Assembly: GCA_001931905.2 (NCBI GenBank)
Contig: MSJI02000813.1
Coordinates: 1 to 64,000, forward strand
Direction: 5' to 3'
Origin: Cladosporium sp. IMV 00045
Lineage: Eukaryota; Ascomycota; Dothideomycetes; Cladosporiales; Cladosporiaceae
Length of the DNA stretch: 64,000 nt
The translations under genes and the position numbers were made by a program. The notes beneath the pieces are model-generated. The model saw nothing but the letters and a program-made list of their open reading frames with translations. It was not told where the DNA came from and ran no database searches. Of the stretch, positions 1-10,690 are shown one piece after another. Each line of letters begins with the position of its first letter. Within the stretch, counting starts at the first letter, position 1.

Positions 1-477
1 ATGTCGGGGGCCGTTTTGGTGTTGCACACTGCGGCCGCTTGACTCGATTGCATGCCCGCCCTTCGCAGCAGGGGAGGCCTCCCGGCACGCCGCCCTATCT
101 ATGAGGCGCGAACTCGATTAGTTGTCCCTCATTCTTCGTCGGGTTGTTATACCTTCCTGCGCTTTTCTCGACTTGCATCTCACTCGCCCATCCTTGCCCT
201 TGTCTCAGCCTTGTCACACGGTCGGCGTAGTAGTACCCAACACTTCTCGCTGCATCATCTTATGATTGATCGACTGCGAGCAAACAATTTTCGCGAGGCT
301 TAAAGGGTTGGTAGCCTCAGCTTTTCAACCTGGTAATAATCGACAAGCACAAATGCGCGGTATGCCATGCCATCACCCGCCGTCCATACCACCGATTCGC
401 AGCCCACTTTGTCGGGCACAAAAGCCTATTAACATACTGACTGAGGCTCCACAGAACTTCAAAGATCTTCAAACACA
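1..477. other. 5' flank of the first C2H2 gene
   Basis: This stretch has no recognisable gene. It contains an open frame at 52-303 (83 codons, plus strand) that resembles nothing known and could be an upstream ORF of the gene starting at 478. The sequence is moderately pyrimidine-rich. No TATA element stands out. Confidence 0.4.
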
Positions 478-2247
478 ATGGAGGGCAAAGACGAAGAACT
501 CGCGGAGTTCCTCGAGCAACAAGAGGGCAATGATCGCCATAAGTTGCCAATCTCATGTCCTTCGCAAGAGCAGTATGGAGTGCTGTGGCCGTCAGAATCG
601 CTCGCCGTACAGACTTCGTACTCGTCGCAAGGATGGATGTATCAATATGGAGAACAGAACATACCACTCCAGGACTACGGAAATCACGGACTCCATGGCT
701 TCAGCGACGCCCAGGCATCATTCATTGATCTCGACCCGTTCTCTCAAAATTTGGATTGTGTGGACTTCCGTCCCGTTGAGACATACATTAAGCCTGCTGA
801 AACAGGACCTCTATTGCCGGGATATGGCTTCAATGGATACGCCGGACTTTGCATGGAGGATAAAGCATCACCCACGCTGAAAAGCGATCAAGACTCCCAA
901 CTTGATTCGGCGTACTGCTCCTCGGAATATCTCACTGGACCACCAAAGTTCAAACAAGAGGCCACACTAGACAACCAGTCAGAGTTCTCCGCAGTGTCTG
1001 GTGCCCATGTATCTCCATCCGCTCCCAGACTTCAAGCCGAAAGGACTTTCGGAGAAAACCAGAGCACAGTTTCTGGCAGTGGAAAGCGGAAGAGAGCTAG
1101 CCAGCCATTACCGCCGTGTCCTCATTGTAAGAACTTCAGGCCCAAGAACCAATCGGATTCAATGTGAGCACAAACCCTCTCTCAGCCATCAAACTGCTAC
1201 TGACCGATCCCACAGCAAACACGAACGAAAGCACACCAAACCTTTCAAGTGCAAGTTTCCCGAATGTGCAGCCAAGGGTGTCGGCTTCTCAACAGAGAAT
1301 GACCGCGACCGCCACTACAAGTCCGGTCGACACAATCTTGCTCCGGAGAAAGGAGCGAAGAAAGGCTACATCTGCATTGCATGTCCACCGGCGGCCGGCG
1401 GCGAGCCGAAATGGTGGCCACGCCAGGATAACTTCAAAGCACACTGCTCTCGGAAGCATCCTAATTGGGGTTCCCTTGACGACCTCATACGCAGGTGAGC
1501 GTAGAATTTTTTGGACCTTCGATTTATGCTGTGCTTCTTAGCTGACGACAGACTAGATCGGAACGCGACACCAAGCCCGTGGCGGCTTATGTTGACGACA
1601 ACACCACACTCTTCTCCGATGCTGCTTATCAGCAACAAAGCTTCGCAGTGCAGCAGGATGTCAGCAGTGGCTACGATGTGAGCCAAATGGCAGCTTTCGG
1701 CCAAGGGCAAGGTAAGACTATCCTTGTTGTCAAGTCATGGCCTCAAAATGGCCACTGAGGATCAGAGGGCATCCAGCTAACACATGAACTCACAGAAAAC
1801 CAAGCCATCCCTTTCGATACCGACCACTTCCTCATGGGAATGGAATTATCGGTGCAACCCATCGCCTCCCCCGACGCGCAGACCTGGCCAGCAGAGAATG
1901 GATTCAGCTTGCCCACCGGCGCAGTCAAAATGGAGACCAAGCAAGAAGAAACTCACGCCGCAGACAGCCCACTTGAGAAAATCCCCACGACTTTCCTCCA
2001 ACGATACAACAACTACCAAGCTCACATGGACTCCACGAACGGCCTTCGCCTCCAGCCGCAGAACGACCAAATAAACCCGATGCAAAGCCAACTCCCGTTC
2101 CCCCAACAACCGCACTCAAAGAATGCAAGACTCCAAGCTCCAAGGCGACAAACAGTCGCTGGCCGACCTGGCTTTGGGCTTGAAAAATCTCAGGAGACCC
2201 CGCAAGGTCAATTCGACCCGTTCGATTCGCAAGCGGGCAAGTCTTGA
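478..2247 (+). CDS. C2H2 zinc-finger transcription factor (four exons)
   Basis: Exons are 478-1163, 1216-1494, 1557-1711 and 1796-2247, giving 523 aa; the introns are 52, 62 and 84 nt with GT-AG ends. Splicing intron 1 restores a canonical first finger: Cys214 and Cys217 (CPHC), then His231 and His235, followed by a TKPF linker. A second, atypical finger starts with CKFPEC and ends with HYKSGRH. A third Cys/His block starts with CIAC and ends with HCSRKH. A basic KRKR stretch just before finger 1 is a likely nuclear localisation signal. The first 200 residues are acidic and Ser/Gln-rich, like an activation region. The role is inferred to be sequence-specific transcription control in the nucleus; the target is unknown. 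Intron 1 lies two codons before the first zinc-binding His in phase 2, as in the four C2H2 genes at 31-41 kb. Confidence 0.85.
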
Positions 2248-2746
2248 ATTGCAAGAATGGCCAAGGGGAATTCTGATACATTCCAATGCTATCTTTTCGC
2301 CCCCTCATGCTGTGCCACAACAGCTGTGCGGCACCTGCGGGTGTAACGCGCGTGAATGAAGGAGTGAGCTTGTTGATGTGAAACATGTGAAGTGACACTG
2401 GCGCGAGCGTTTTGTGAGAGGGAGACGTCGCGCTCCTTTTTTTTTTCTTTTTCTTTTTTTCTTTCTTCTTTTTGTGGCTTTGCACATTTCTTTTCTCATA
2501 ATGTATTTGCCCTGAATTCGGCCTGCTGTAGATGCCTCTGAGACGGCCTTAGAGAAATGTCTCCGAGCGGATACTTGTGTATGCTAGAATGAAAGAACGT
2601 ACAAGAGCAATTCAAGACCAGAAACACAAAACACCAAGCGTGAGAAATCTCTCAGTTGCCCTGCAACGAAAGATATGAGATCATTCCCTCCCCTCACCCA
2701 AGCAACCCCATCCAAAACCTCACCCCCTCCACCCTCCCCATCCCAA
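2248..2746. other. Convergent 3' intergenic region with T-rich tract
   Basis: This is the space between the end of the C2H2 gene (+) and the end of the sedolisin (-). A pyrimidine tract at about 2437-2472 is almost all T with scattered C. Such tracts are common in fungal 3' flanks and may belong to the 3'UTR. No gene is supported. Confidence 0.4.
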
Positions 2747-4765
2747 TCAAGGCAACGACAACCAAAGCTCCCTCATCTTCGGAAAATCCGGCGTCCCCAA
2801 CCCCGTAGCCGGATCCCACCCCACGACCGCCTCCCACCCCCTAACGCCACAACCCCCATTACTCCCCAGCGTCACGTCCCTAAAAACCTCCGGATGCGCG
2901 TACGCCGTCGGATTGACGAAACCCACACTCCCCTTGCCGGCTTTGAGGCGCTCCTGATTGATGAGCGCGAAAACGCTCGCCAGCACGGGCGCCGACGCCG
3001 ATGTGCCGTACGCCATGCCCCACTGCGCGTTGACCGCGAAAGCGAAGTTCGCCGCGTTCGCGCTGATGTCAGGGTAGGCGCGCGTGCGCTGGCTGGAATT
3101 GTACTGGTCGCCGCTGTAAGCGGGCGGGTGGGTTGCGAACCATTCGTGGACGGTGCGGGCTTGGTAGGAGGGGAGGTCGAAGACATTGCTGAAGCCGCCG
3201 CCGGAGTAGGCGTATTGGGTGCAGGTTTTTTCCGGTTGTTGGTTCGCTTCCAGAGAGGAGGTGATGTCCGTGCCGGGGATGACTTGCGTGCCGCCCACGG
3301 CTGTTACGTAGGGGCAGCTGGCGGGGAAGGAGGGGTTGAAGGTGCCGTAGGAGCCGTCGGTGTAGGAGGCGTTGGGGCCGGGGACGCGGTTGTTGGGGTC
3401 GATGCATTGGTCGTCGTTGCCGGAGACGCCGAAGTCGCCGCTGGCGACGAGGAAGGTCGTGCCCATTAGGCCGAGTTTGAGGAATTCATTGCATTGCCGT
3501 CGTTCGTAGGCGGGGAGGAGGTCGTGCTCGTTGTAGGCGTAGGAGATGCTGATGACTTTGGCGGGTGTGAATTCGCCGCAGGTTTTCGGTCCTTTGTATC
3601 CGCCTGGGGTTGGGTCGGGGACGATGGCGTCGTTCTCGGGGTCGTCACCGTCGCAGTAGGTGGAGTCGAAGGCGTCGAGGAGGTTGTTGAAGCTGGCGCC
3701 TTGGAGGACGTCTCCGACCTGGTATAGTGTGACCTTTTGAGGATGGACCAGGATCATGGCGTATTCGAGATCCAGGTTCGATTCGCAGTTGTTGAGGCAG
3801 GACTTATTCTGCTGCTGCACGATTGCGCCATTGATGGCTTTAAGTATGGGACGCTCGCCCACCGGCCCATCGCTGAAGTTGGAAAAGAAGATGTCCAGGT
3901 CGAATGGCACGTAAGACTGAGGTGTGAACTCCACCAAACCAAAGCTGTTGCCCTCGGCAGCCTCATCATTCTTAGGAATACCGTATAGTGCGCGCAAGCA
4001 GTCCGGTGTCGTTTGCCGATCGCAGTCCCCCAATGTATGGTTCAGATCAGTCTTGTCCATCCACTGATCTGTGCTGGAAAGCTTCCCCGTGCTAGGCTCA
4101 TTTATACGTTGGCGTGCGTAATCTTCTTGAGTATCCATGTTGCGCTTTACGCGAGGAGATGATGTATGAGCGTCGAAGTGGACTGAAGGGTAGACGAAAT
4201 CAACATGCTCCTGTATGTGGGCTGGGATACTATACTCGTCACACGCGACATGTGACTTCCCGGTCTGCTCATGGCTCCAGATATGATATTTGGCCTGTAT
4301 CAGATCCTGAACCTCGTCAACACTTGCCTCAAAGTGAAGCCACGTGAGATCTTGCGATTGCCGAATACGGTCCGCAGTGATACCAGCAGAAGCCAGCCAG
4401 GACCTCACCAGATTGACAGTCTCTTCGCTGCGATGGTGTTCAGTAAGACGTTCCACTCGTTTCACGCATCGTGACACTGTACCTCGGAGCAAAAGCTTGG
4501 ACGACCTCCTTCTCGCTCCAGTGCCGACCGTACTTCTCCGACCAGGGCTGCGAGACGTCCATGAGCCAGTCATGGCCTTTGTCGAAGTTGCTCTGTGCGA
4601 GAGCGATGCGCATGGGCAAGATGGCCCGATTGTCGAGCTCACCGCGGCGAGTCCAGCCCGCTGGGTGAGTGGTCCTCTTTTCGTGGACCACATGATGTTG
4701 TTTGAGAGGTGAAGCCAGATGGCCCGGGACTAGGAGACGGTGATGAGCAAGCCGATGAAAACCAT
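2747..4765 (-). CDS. Sedolisin (S53) family tripeptidyl-peptidase-like serine protease
   Basis: The main exon (4427 to 2747) encodes the S53 catalytic domain. It shows the ESNLD segment carrying Glu and Asp four residues apart, the oxyanion Asp in SGDFGVSG, the catalytic Ser in YGTSASAP, and the C-terminal calcium-site region (FRDVTLGSN, then GWDPATGLGTPDF). The upstream exon (ending at 4483) carries the activation propeptide (VVHEKR, then LDVSQPWSEKYG-like text). Removing a 55-nt GT-AG intron at 4428-4482 joins FAP to SEETVNLVRSWL, as expected for this family. The most convincing start, ATG at 4763-4765, gives a signal peptide (MVFIGLLITVS) but runs into a stop. The propeptide frame itself opens at ATG 4860-4862 (686 aa) with no signal peptide. 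S53 enzymes are secreted, acid-active proteases. A frameshift or sequencing error near 4730 is likely. Confidence 0.85.
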
Positions 4766-6061
4766 TGTGAGGATTTGGCAGGAGATGGATTGTGTGTGCA
4801 GGCCACACATGAGTTACGAGTGCGCAGGAAGGTATAGGTTTTATAGACCGCTGTTGCGCCATCGTGCCATGTCTGTTCTCGTTGTGATCCTCGTGGCTGA
4901 AGGATAAGGATGCTTTGTATAGTTCTTCGTCATGGTCGACGGCGGCTAGGCTCGGTTCTGATAATGCATCGCTCGCAGAAGTTTTTTGGCTTGAGGTCAT
5001 GACATGAAAGGCGTCGCCAGTTGGAGGTGGTGGTGAGTGGGTGGGCGTGCGTGGCATTCATTCGCATGACACTCTGCCTTGGACCCGGGGGGTCGATCAA
5101 ACAATGTGTTTCTGTAAGGCTGTGGCTTTGATCAGCATGGAGGAGGGTGGCGTGCCATGCCGCGGCTATTACTTGATTTGTGCTCACGATCATCTTGAAT
5201 AGAAGCAAGATGGCTGAGTCGTGATGAATGCAGAGTCGTTTGCGGGTCCATCCGTTGAGCATGCCAGATTACTAGATCGCTAGTCTCGAGATTCAGACCT
5301 ACCCATACGACATGAAGACCATGGTATCCAAAGATGCATTACGGATATAGTTCGCTTCCTACAAGATGCTGTGCAGGATCGATCTCGTGGAATGCCAGTA
5401 TCCTGGAGGTCGGTGCTCTGTACTGTGTCAGCGATTACCGCAGAACGTACAAAATGTGTTGCCATATGAGCCTGAGGCTTTCATCTCGCCACTGATGAGT
5501 GAGCGGTGAGGGCCAACCTTGTACCTTGATCAAGTGATGCTCCGTAGTGTCGTTTGCTGACTTGATTGTGGCTTGCAATGCTGGAAAAAACTTTGTTGAA
5601 TGCCTCGTCACGTCTAGTCAGTCGGTCTTGCTGCCGAGCTCCTCGATAAACCAGACGAATAAATAACAAAATGCCGTGCACCACAACGCCAGAACAAATC
5701 AACCCACGCGGCCATGTAGTGTTGAAGACCGCACTCTTGTCTAGTGATGTATCCCTTTAGCATGCTTTGCAAATCACCATGATGCTGCTTAATCAATCTT
5801 GCCAACCATACCCGGCAGCGCCGGCAATTCGTATTGCATCACGAAAGTGTTAAGGTTTGACCAGTACTCCGAATGAGCGAAGCTGGAGGTATAGGTCAGT
5901 CACGCCGAAAGAGCGCACGATCGGCAAGCAAAAGCAATCGAGGAGTTTCAGCAGCGTTTAAAGACGAAGAGCATAACGCAAACAAAGTAAGAGAATGTAC
6001 AAGAAAGAAAGGTTCAACGGGTATCCTATGTATCGTGAATCGTGAAATAATAACAATGTTC
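4766..6061. other. Intergenic, no gene recognised
   Basis: This 1.3-kb divergent/3' region lies between the sedolisin and the PMP24-like gene. It contains several short open frames (for example minus strand 5614-5805) without recognisable domains or plausible exon structure. The stretch beyond 4860 stays open in the sedolisin propeptide frame up to 5057 but does not look like protein. Confidence 0.35.
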
Positions 6062-6975
6062 TCATTTGTTATGCCAGAGGAAATTCTCCAGGCCGTCCCA
6101 CGTGTCCGCATTGTTGTATCTGGACGACAGAAAGAGTCGAACGTCAGCCCTGTGTCAGTTCGAAAAGAAGCATTTGTCTGCTTGCGCGAAGCTGTCGCCC
6201 TCTGCGCTCTGCTTCTCGTGATGCAATCAAACGCAAAGGAAAAGAAACTGCAAAAAACAAGGAAAAGGATTTGCACGTACATGTAGGTCATGCTGTTGCG
6301 CAGACTGGGCTGCAACATCTCCGGGTACCACCTGAAGAGCCACATGACACTGGCCCAGCTCAAACTGGCAAATACAGGCCAGGAGCGCTTCCTGACGAGC
6401 TCCAGCTGCCTCTCATTCAAGCCGAAGATGCCCTTGCCGCCGTGTCCGCCGTACGCGCCGCCGATCAGCGTGTTGTCGCCGGGAGGTTGCACGGCCAGCT
6501 TGGCAAGACCCAACACCACTCGCGCGAACACGTAGATGCAGATCTGCTGGCTGACGCTGCTGAACGCCGCCTTGCCGTGCCCGAACACCCAGTAGCCGCC
6601 GAACAGGCCGGCGAGGAACGTGTGTACGCTGTGCTCCTTGCCGTTGACGCTCTTGAGCGTGAGCATGGAGGACTTGTAGAGGAAGGCGAACTTGGCCAGG
6701 TTGTACGCGTGCAGGCGGGTTGCCTTATAGATGGCCCAGAGTTTCTCGCGCACTGTGCCGGAGCGGAAGAGGAAGATCATGACCAGGGCGTGTGGGAAGC
6801 GCACTTTGACGCCGTAGACGAGGCCATTTCGGATGGCTTTGAGGAGGACCAGCGGCTCGTGGTACTTGGGGTTTAGGATGATCTTCTCGAGTTCGCCCTG
6901 CGGTGGTACGTTAGTCTTGCAAGGAGTACTGTCAGCGGCTCGGTACAGTACCTGGATTGCTCTGATGTCGTCCAT
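6062..6975 (-). CDS. Peroxisomal membrane protein 4 (PMP24/PXMP4-like, Tim17 superfamily)
   Basis: Exons are 6952-6975, 6281-6897 and 6062-6119 (232 aa), with introns of 54 nt (6898-6951) and 161 nt (6120-6280). The protein starts MDDIRAIQ and continues with GELEKIILNPKYHEPL, a start typical of PMP24 proteins, then AIRNGLVYGVKVRFPHALVM. It has several hydrophobic segments, a Gly-rich GGAYGGHGGKG stretch, and a conserved LFRWYPEMLQPSLR-SMTY tail. The third exon, found by splicing, ends WDGLENFLWHNK, which matches the family's Trp-rich C-terminus. It is a predicted integral protein of the peroxisomal membrane; its molecular role is poorly known. The first in-frame ATG was taken as the start. 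Confidence 0.85.
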
Positions 6976-7589
6976 GATGAAGATGGGCAAATCGTCTGTC
7001 TGGTCCTAAGTCGTCCTCTCAAGCCCGGCTCGTCTTACGCTCTCATACAAGTAGAGTTACAAGAAAAGTAGTACTTCAAGACTTCAAGAAAAGACAAAGT
7101 ACGGTCTGAACATACTCAAGACATCCATAGCCGCGACGGTTTGCATGTGCACACACTTGCCGCGATAGAAGAGCCGCGTGAGGGACGCTCTTGCCTCGGC
7201 TCGGTTCACCCCAGAAGCTTTGCGTTTCCAGCTGACGTCGTTGTCTTTCACATGTCCGAGCGAACCGAGCACCCAGCGAGACGCAGGACTTGCCTCCGAG
7301 CTGGACGAATGGATCTGGTCGTAGAGCTAAGCAGACTGGGCAATAATGCATGTAGCACGTGAGATGGTTCAAAGTCAATTGGTATCACATGTCAGACATC
7401 TACTCGCTGATGATAGCACGAAGCATGACGAGCGAAAGAGCATAATGAGCGAAAACTACAAACGAAAGTGTAAACATTCAAAATTTCGAGATGACAGTAA
7501 AAATTGTCCTTTCCAGGGCTACAGGACTATTTATCATGCCAGGGTGTGGCTTGAAAGTACGAAAAGCAAGTCGTATCCTGTCACATCTC
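6976..7589. other. Promoter of PMP24-like gene and 3' flank of PTA1
   Basis: This 0.6-kb gap separates two minus-strand genes. The part just upstream of 6975 should hold the PMP24-like promoter. Open frames here (7076-7378 minus, 7141-7362 plus) have no recognisable content. Confidence 0.35.
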
Positions 7590-9830
7590 CTAAGCTTCCG
7601 CCTTGACCTCTGCATTCTCTTCGATTCCCTTCTCCACGACCTCCGGCCTCCACTTGGCCAGATGCCTCTCTGCAGGTTTCCGCGCATCCTCGTTCTCCCT
7701 CCACAGTGCCTCGAGCGCATCAAGCGCCTGCTCTCTCGCAGGCGGCCTGAACATGACAAGGTACAGCAGCGCTTGCACGACCAAGTTCACACGCTCAGGA
7801 TCGTCTGCGATCTTGCGTAGTTTGGGGAATAGTTCCGCTGGTAGAGATGGAATCTCTGACACGAGGCGAATGAGAACTCTGTTATCCTTGGTGTCTAGGT
7901 AGGGAATCAGAGAGTCCAAGAGGCGAAGGGTGCATGTGTTGTATGTCGCACTGGCGTCCTCCGCGTCCACTGTGCCGTTTTGCTTTTGCGATACCCGGTC
8001 GCAGTACCATTCTTCGTTCAGCCAGGAAATAGCCACGGTGATTCTAGCACGGAAGTTCTCCATCACGTAATTGAGCAATGCCTCCCTGATGCCCGTAGAC
8101 AGACTGAAGCCCTCGCCCTTCTTTGCTAGGCTGCGGTCACCGTTCTCCTGTTTTACTGGGTCCTCGCCGTCCTTCAATTCGAATTGTGATCGCGTAGCAA
8201 GTCGTGTGACTAGATGGATCCAGGCATCTCGTTCGTGGCTTGGTAAAGCGGCTCTGTTAAAACCTTTGGCGACTTCCTGCTTTTTGGCGCCCTTCTGTCG
8301 AGCCTCGCGATCCATTTCTGAAAGAGTCTCGAAAACACGCGTTACAGCACTTTTGCTGTATTCGTCCTTTTCTCGATCGTTTAGTGGGGCTGGCGGTGGC
8401 AGCTGGAACGGTCCTATGGCAATGCCGGGCCCTTCAAAGCTTTCTGGAGGCATCTGATCAAGCCCGTTCAAGACCTGCTCAGCATCACCTCCCATCGTCA
8501 TGGACGGGTCGTAGTCGTCCTCATCATCCCCTATTGCTGCCTTGGCAGCTGCTGTGGCGTCTGCTGGAGGTTGTTTGCTGAGATTGAGGTATCGAGACTT
8601 CACTATGTTGATCGCTTGGTCAAACAAAGCTTGATCAACGGATTGCATCAATGGAGGAATGAGCTGCGCTACGATGTTGTATGGGATCGCCGCTACGTCG
8701 AAGCTCGTAGCTGCCTTGTCTTCTGACAGGGTGAATAACTGTGCCACAGTCGATCCGCGCGGTATCTGTGTGGATGCTTGGATACTTTGCTGAGGCGATA
8801 CAGGGCTGCCGGCGGCTGTTGCGGCATCGACGCGTTGTCGTTTGGCGTCGTCTAGTCCGTCCGTAGGATCGTCAGATGCAGGTCGTTTCAGTTGGTTCGC
8901 GTCTGTGAATGCTTGCATCAGGCTATGTCGAAGACGTTCAACATGTTGCTGCAGTCTTCCGGCGAGAGTGTGGTGGGGGTTGCGCTTAAGAACATGGAGG
9001 AGGAATGTCATGGTCGTGCGGGTCATACTTCTAACAGCGATTTTATCCCTGCCAGACATGGGTCCTCGAGAAGCGAGCTTGAGCGGGTTGAAGTTAAGCA
9101 CAGTACCCAAGATTTTGTTGCTGATGCTTGCCCTGCGCTGGACGAGGAAAGCAAGGGCATTCAGTGTCGCGGTCACCAGTAGCGCATCCACGGCATCTTC
9201 TTGCAGTACATACAGCAGGCGATCCAGAAGACCACTTGCTTCCGCCTCCAGATTGCCGACTTTCAGTACGGCATGGTCTCTGGGGACAAGCGCAAGACTG
9301 ACTTCGTTCTGCTCTTGTCGTCGAGGATCGGCAATCAGACCGGGCGTCTGCACTTGTACAATCATGGCGACGAATTTCACGCAGCATATTCTTACACCGA
9401 AGGGTGCGGTATCCATGCGCCGCAGAATGCTCACTTTGATCGCCGCCATCTTCTTCCAAGCCTCGTCGTTTGACGTGTTCATAGTATGTCTGAAGACGAG
9501 AGGATACACACTTGCAGCGCATTGCACTGCGCTTTTGACCACCGCCGGGTCCTCATCCTCTCCCACTTCCTCCTTCCGGTTGAGATATCCTTTTAGTGTG
9601 TCCAACATGCCACTGTCAATGCACATCTTCTGCTTGTCGTCTGCATTGACGACGGGCGACGCGAATGTCTCTGCGAGAAAATCGGCACCCCATCGTCGCT
9701 GCTCCACAGGTGTAGAGGTACCAATCACCGGCAGCACACCCGGCACGACTTGAGGGTAGATGTTGGCATCTTTGAGGACGATGTCACGCGCCGAGTTGAG
9801 CTGCCTGATGGTGTCGGCGGGCGCACTCAT
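7590..9830 (-). CDS. PTA1: Symplekin/Pta1 N-terminal domain protein, mRNA 3'-end processing
   Basis: Single-exon gene of 746 aa starting MSAPADTIRQLNSARDIVLKD. Residues from about 60 to 300 match the symplekin/Pta1 N-terminal HEAT-type domain, including ALVPRDHAVLKVGNLEAEAS, LLVTATLNALAFLVQRR and the following NKILGTVLNFNPLKLA. A putative nuclear signal (AKRQRV) lies near the middle and is followed by a low-complexity linker. The C-terminal third is helical and contains VSEIPSLPAELFPKLRKIADDPER. Pta1/symplekin is a scaffold of the cleavage and polyadenylation factor and also touches the Pol II CTD phosphatase machinery. The protein is close to the length of yeast Pta1 and shorter than animal symplekin. 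It shares a 475-bp divergent region with COA3. Confidence 0.88.
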   Translation of the reverse strand: MSAPADTIRQLNSARDIVLKDANIYPQVVPGVLPVIGTSTPVEQRRWGADFLAETFASPVVNADDKQKMCIDSGMLDTLKGYLNRKEEVGEDEDPAVVKSAVQCAASVYPLVFRHTMNTSNDEAWKKMAAIKVSILRRMDTAPFGVRICCVKFVAMIVQVQTPGLIADPRRQEQNEVSLALVPRDHAVLKVGNLEAEASGLLDRLLYVLQEDAVDALLVTATLNALAFLVQRRASISNKILGTVLNFNPLKLASRGPMSGRDKIAVRSMTRTTMTFLLHVLKRNPHHTLAGRLQQHVERLRHSLMQAFTDANQLKRPASDDPTDGLDDAKRQRVDAATAAGSPVSPQQSIQASTQIPRGSTVAQLFTLSEDKAATSFDVAAIPYNIVAQLIPPLMQSVDQALFDQAINIVKSRYLNLSKQPPADATAAAKAAIGDDEDDYDPSMTMGGDAEQVLNGLDQMPPESFEGPGIAIGPFQLPPPAPLNDREKDEYSKSAVTRVFETLSEMDREARQKGAKKQEVAKGFNRAALPSHERDAWIHLVTRLATRSQFELKDGEDPVKQENGDRSLAKKGEGFSLSTGIREALLNYVMENFRARITVAISWLNEEWYCDRVSQKQNGTVDAEDASATYNTCTLRLLDSLIPYLDTKDNRVLIRLVSEIPSLPAELFPKLRKIADDPERVNLVVQALLYLVMFRPPAREQALDALEALWRENEDARKPAERHLAKWRPEVVEKGIEENAEVKAEA

Positions 9831-10305
9831 GATCGCGACGACAGCTAACGATGTGGCAGGAAATCACGGCAGCACTGGGTTCGTATGTGTGTAGTGGCCT
9901 TGACGATAGCTAGCACCTCGAGGAAGCCCTCGGCTTCTACAAAAGAAATGGAATGACGATTGGAGCTCCCTGGAAGCTCATAGCAAGTCGGCGATGTCAA
10001 GTGGTAGTGCGCATGCGTAGAAGGGGATCAGTTGGCGAGGGGAAATTCGAGTCGGATGTCGTGAATGAAGTGAGTTGTTGTATTGTTGTGGTTCGTGAGG
10101 GATGGTGCGAAGTTGGAGCTATGTGCAGTGATATGCGCGTGAAGCTGGATCTGATCTGTCTCTCTCCATCCCCGGAGAGCGAGCGCGCGCGGCTGCTTCG
10201 ATTCGGCTTGCCGGCAGCCTTGGCGGGCATAGGCTCTAGACGGTTGATGATTGCGATCACTTTATAGACATCATAGGTACTATTTGCACTGCACACACAT
10301 TCAAG
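9831..10305. promoter_or_regulatory. Divergent promoter region between PTA1 and COA3
   Basis: This 475-bp region separates the ATGs of two divergent housekeeping genes. It must carry both promoters. No TATA box, long repeat or unannotated gene is visible. Confidence 0.45.
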
Positions 10306-10690
10306 ATGCCTCTCGGACGGTATGTTAGATCGGAATATCTCTTGCGACCTCCTCAAAGCTAATGCGACAGACAGCATGCCCCAGTCGTCGTACTACGACA
10401 AGCAAAACCGCCCTACAGCCGCCCTCTACCGCGCTCGCCAGCCATACCTGGTCAAGAATGTGGTAACTGGTCTCGTTCTGCTCGGATTTGTTGGCGGAGT
10501 CTGTACGTGCACAAGCTGAAGAAGATCGCCTCAGAGCGCAAAGAGCTGACCCAACCCAAAAGACACCTACACCCTCAAAGCCATCGGCCAGGACGACTTC
10601 AGCGACGTGCCTATTCCCGACGCACCTGTACAGACCGGCGCCACCGTTGGCAGCACTCCAAGCACTGTTGTCCCCAACCCGAAGAAATAG
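10306..10690 (+). CDS. COA3: Cytochrome c oxidase assembly factor 3 (COA3), mitochondrial
   Basis: Exons are 10306-10319, 10375-10502 and 10563-10690, giving 89 aa. The first exon is only 14 nt and encodes MPLGR. The introns are 55 and 60 nt and follow GT-AG. The spliced product has the family signature SSYYDKQNRPTAALYRARQP, then YLVKNVVTGLVLLGFVGGVYTYTL, which is a single transmembrane segment (about residues 33-52), then KAIGQDDFSDVPIPD. COA3 is an inner-membrane protein that binds newly made Cox1 and couples its translation to complex IV assembly. The length fits the family (80-110 aa). The reading frame, the aromatic VYTYTL junction and the acidic tail all depend on removing both introns, which supports the model. 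Confidence 0.9.

Noticed and set aside
8842..9753. 303-codon plus-strand frame antisense to PTA1
   Set aside because: No recognisable domain; it lies entirely inside the well-supported PTA1 exon.
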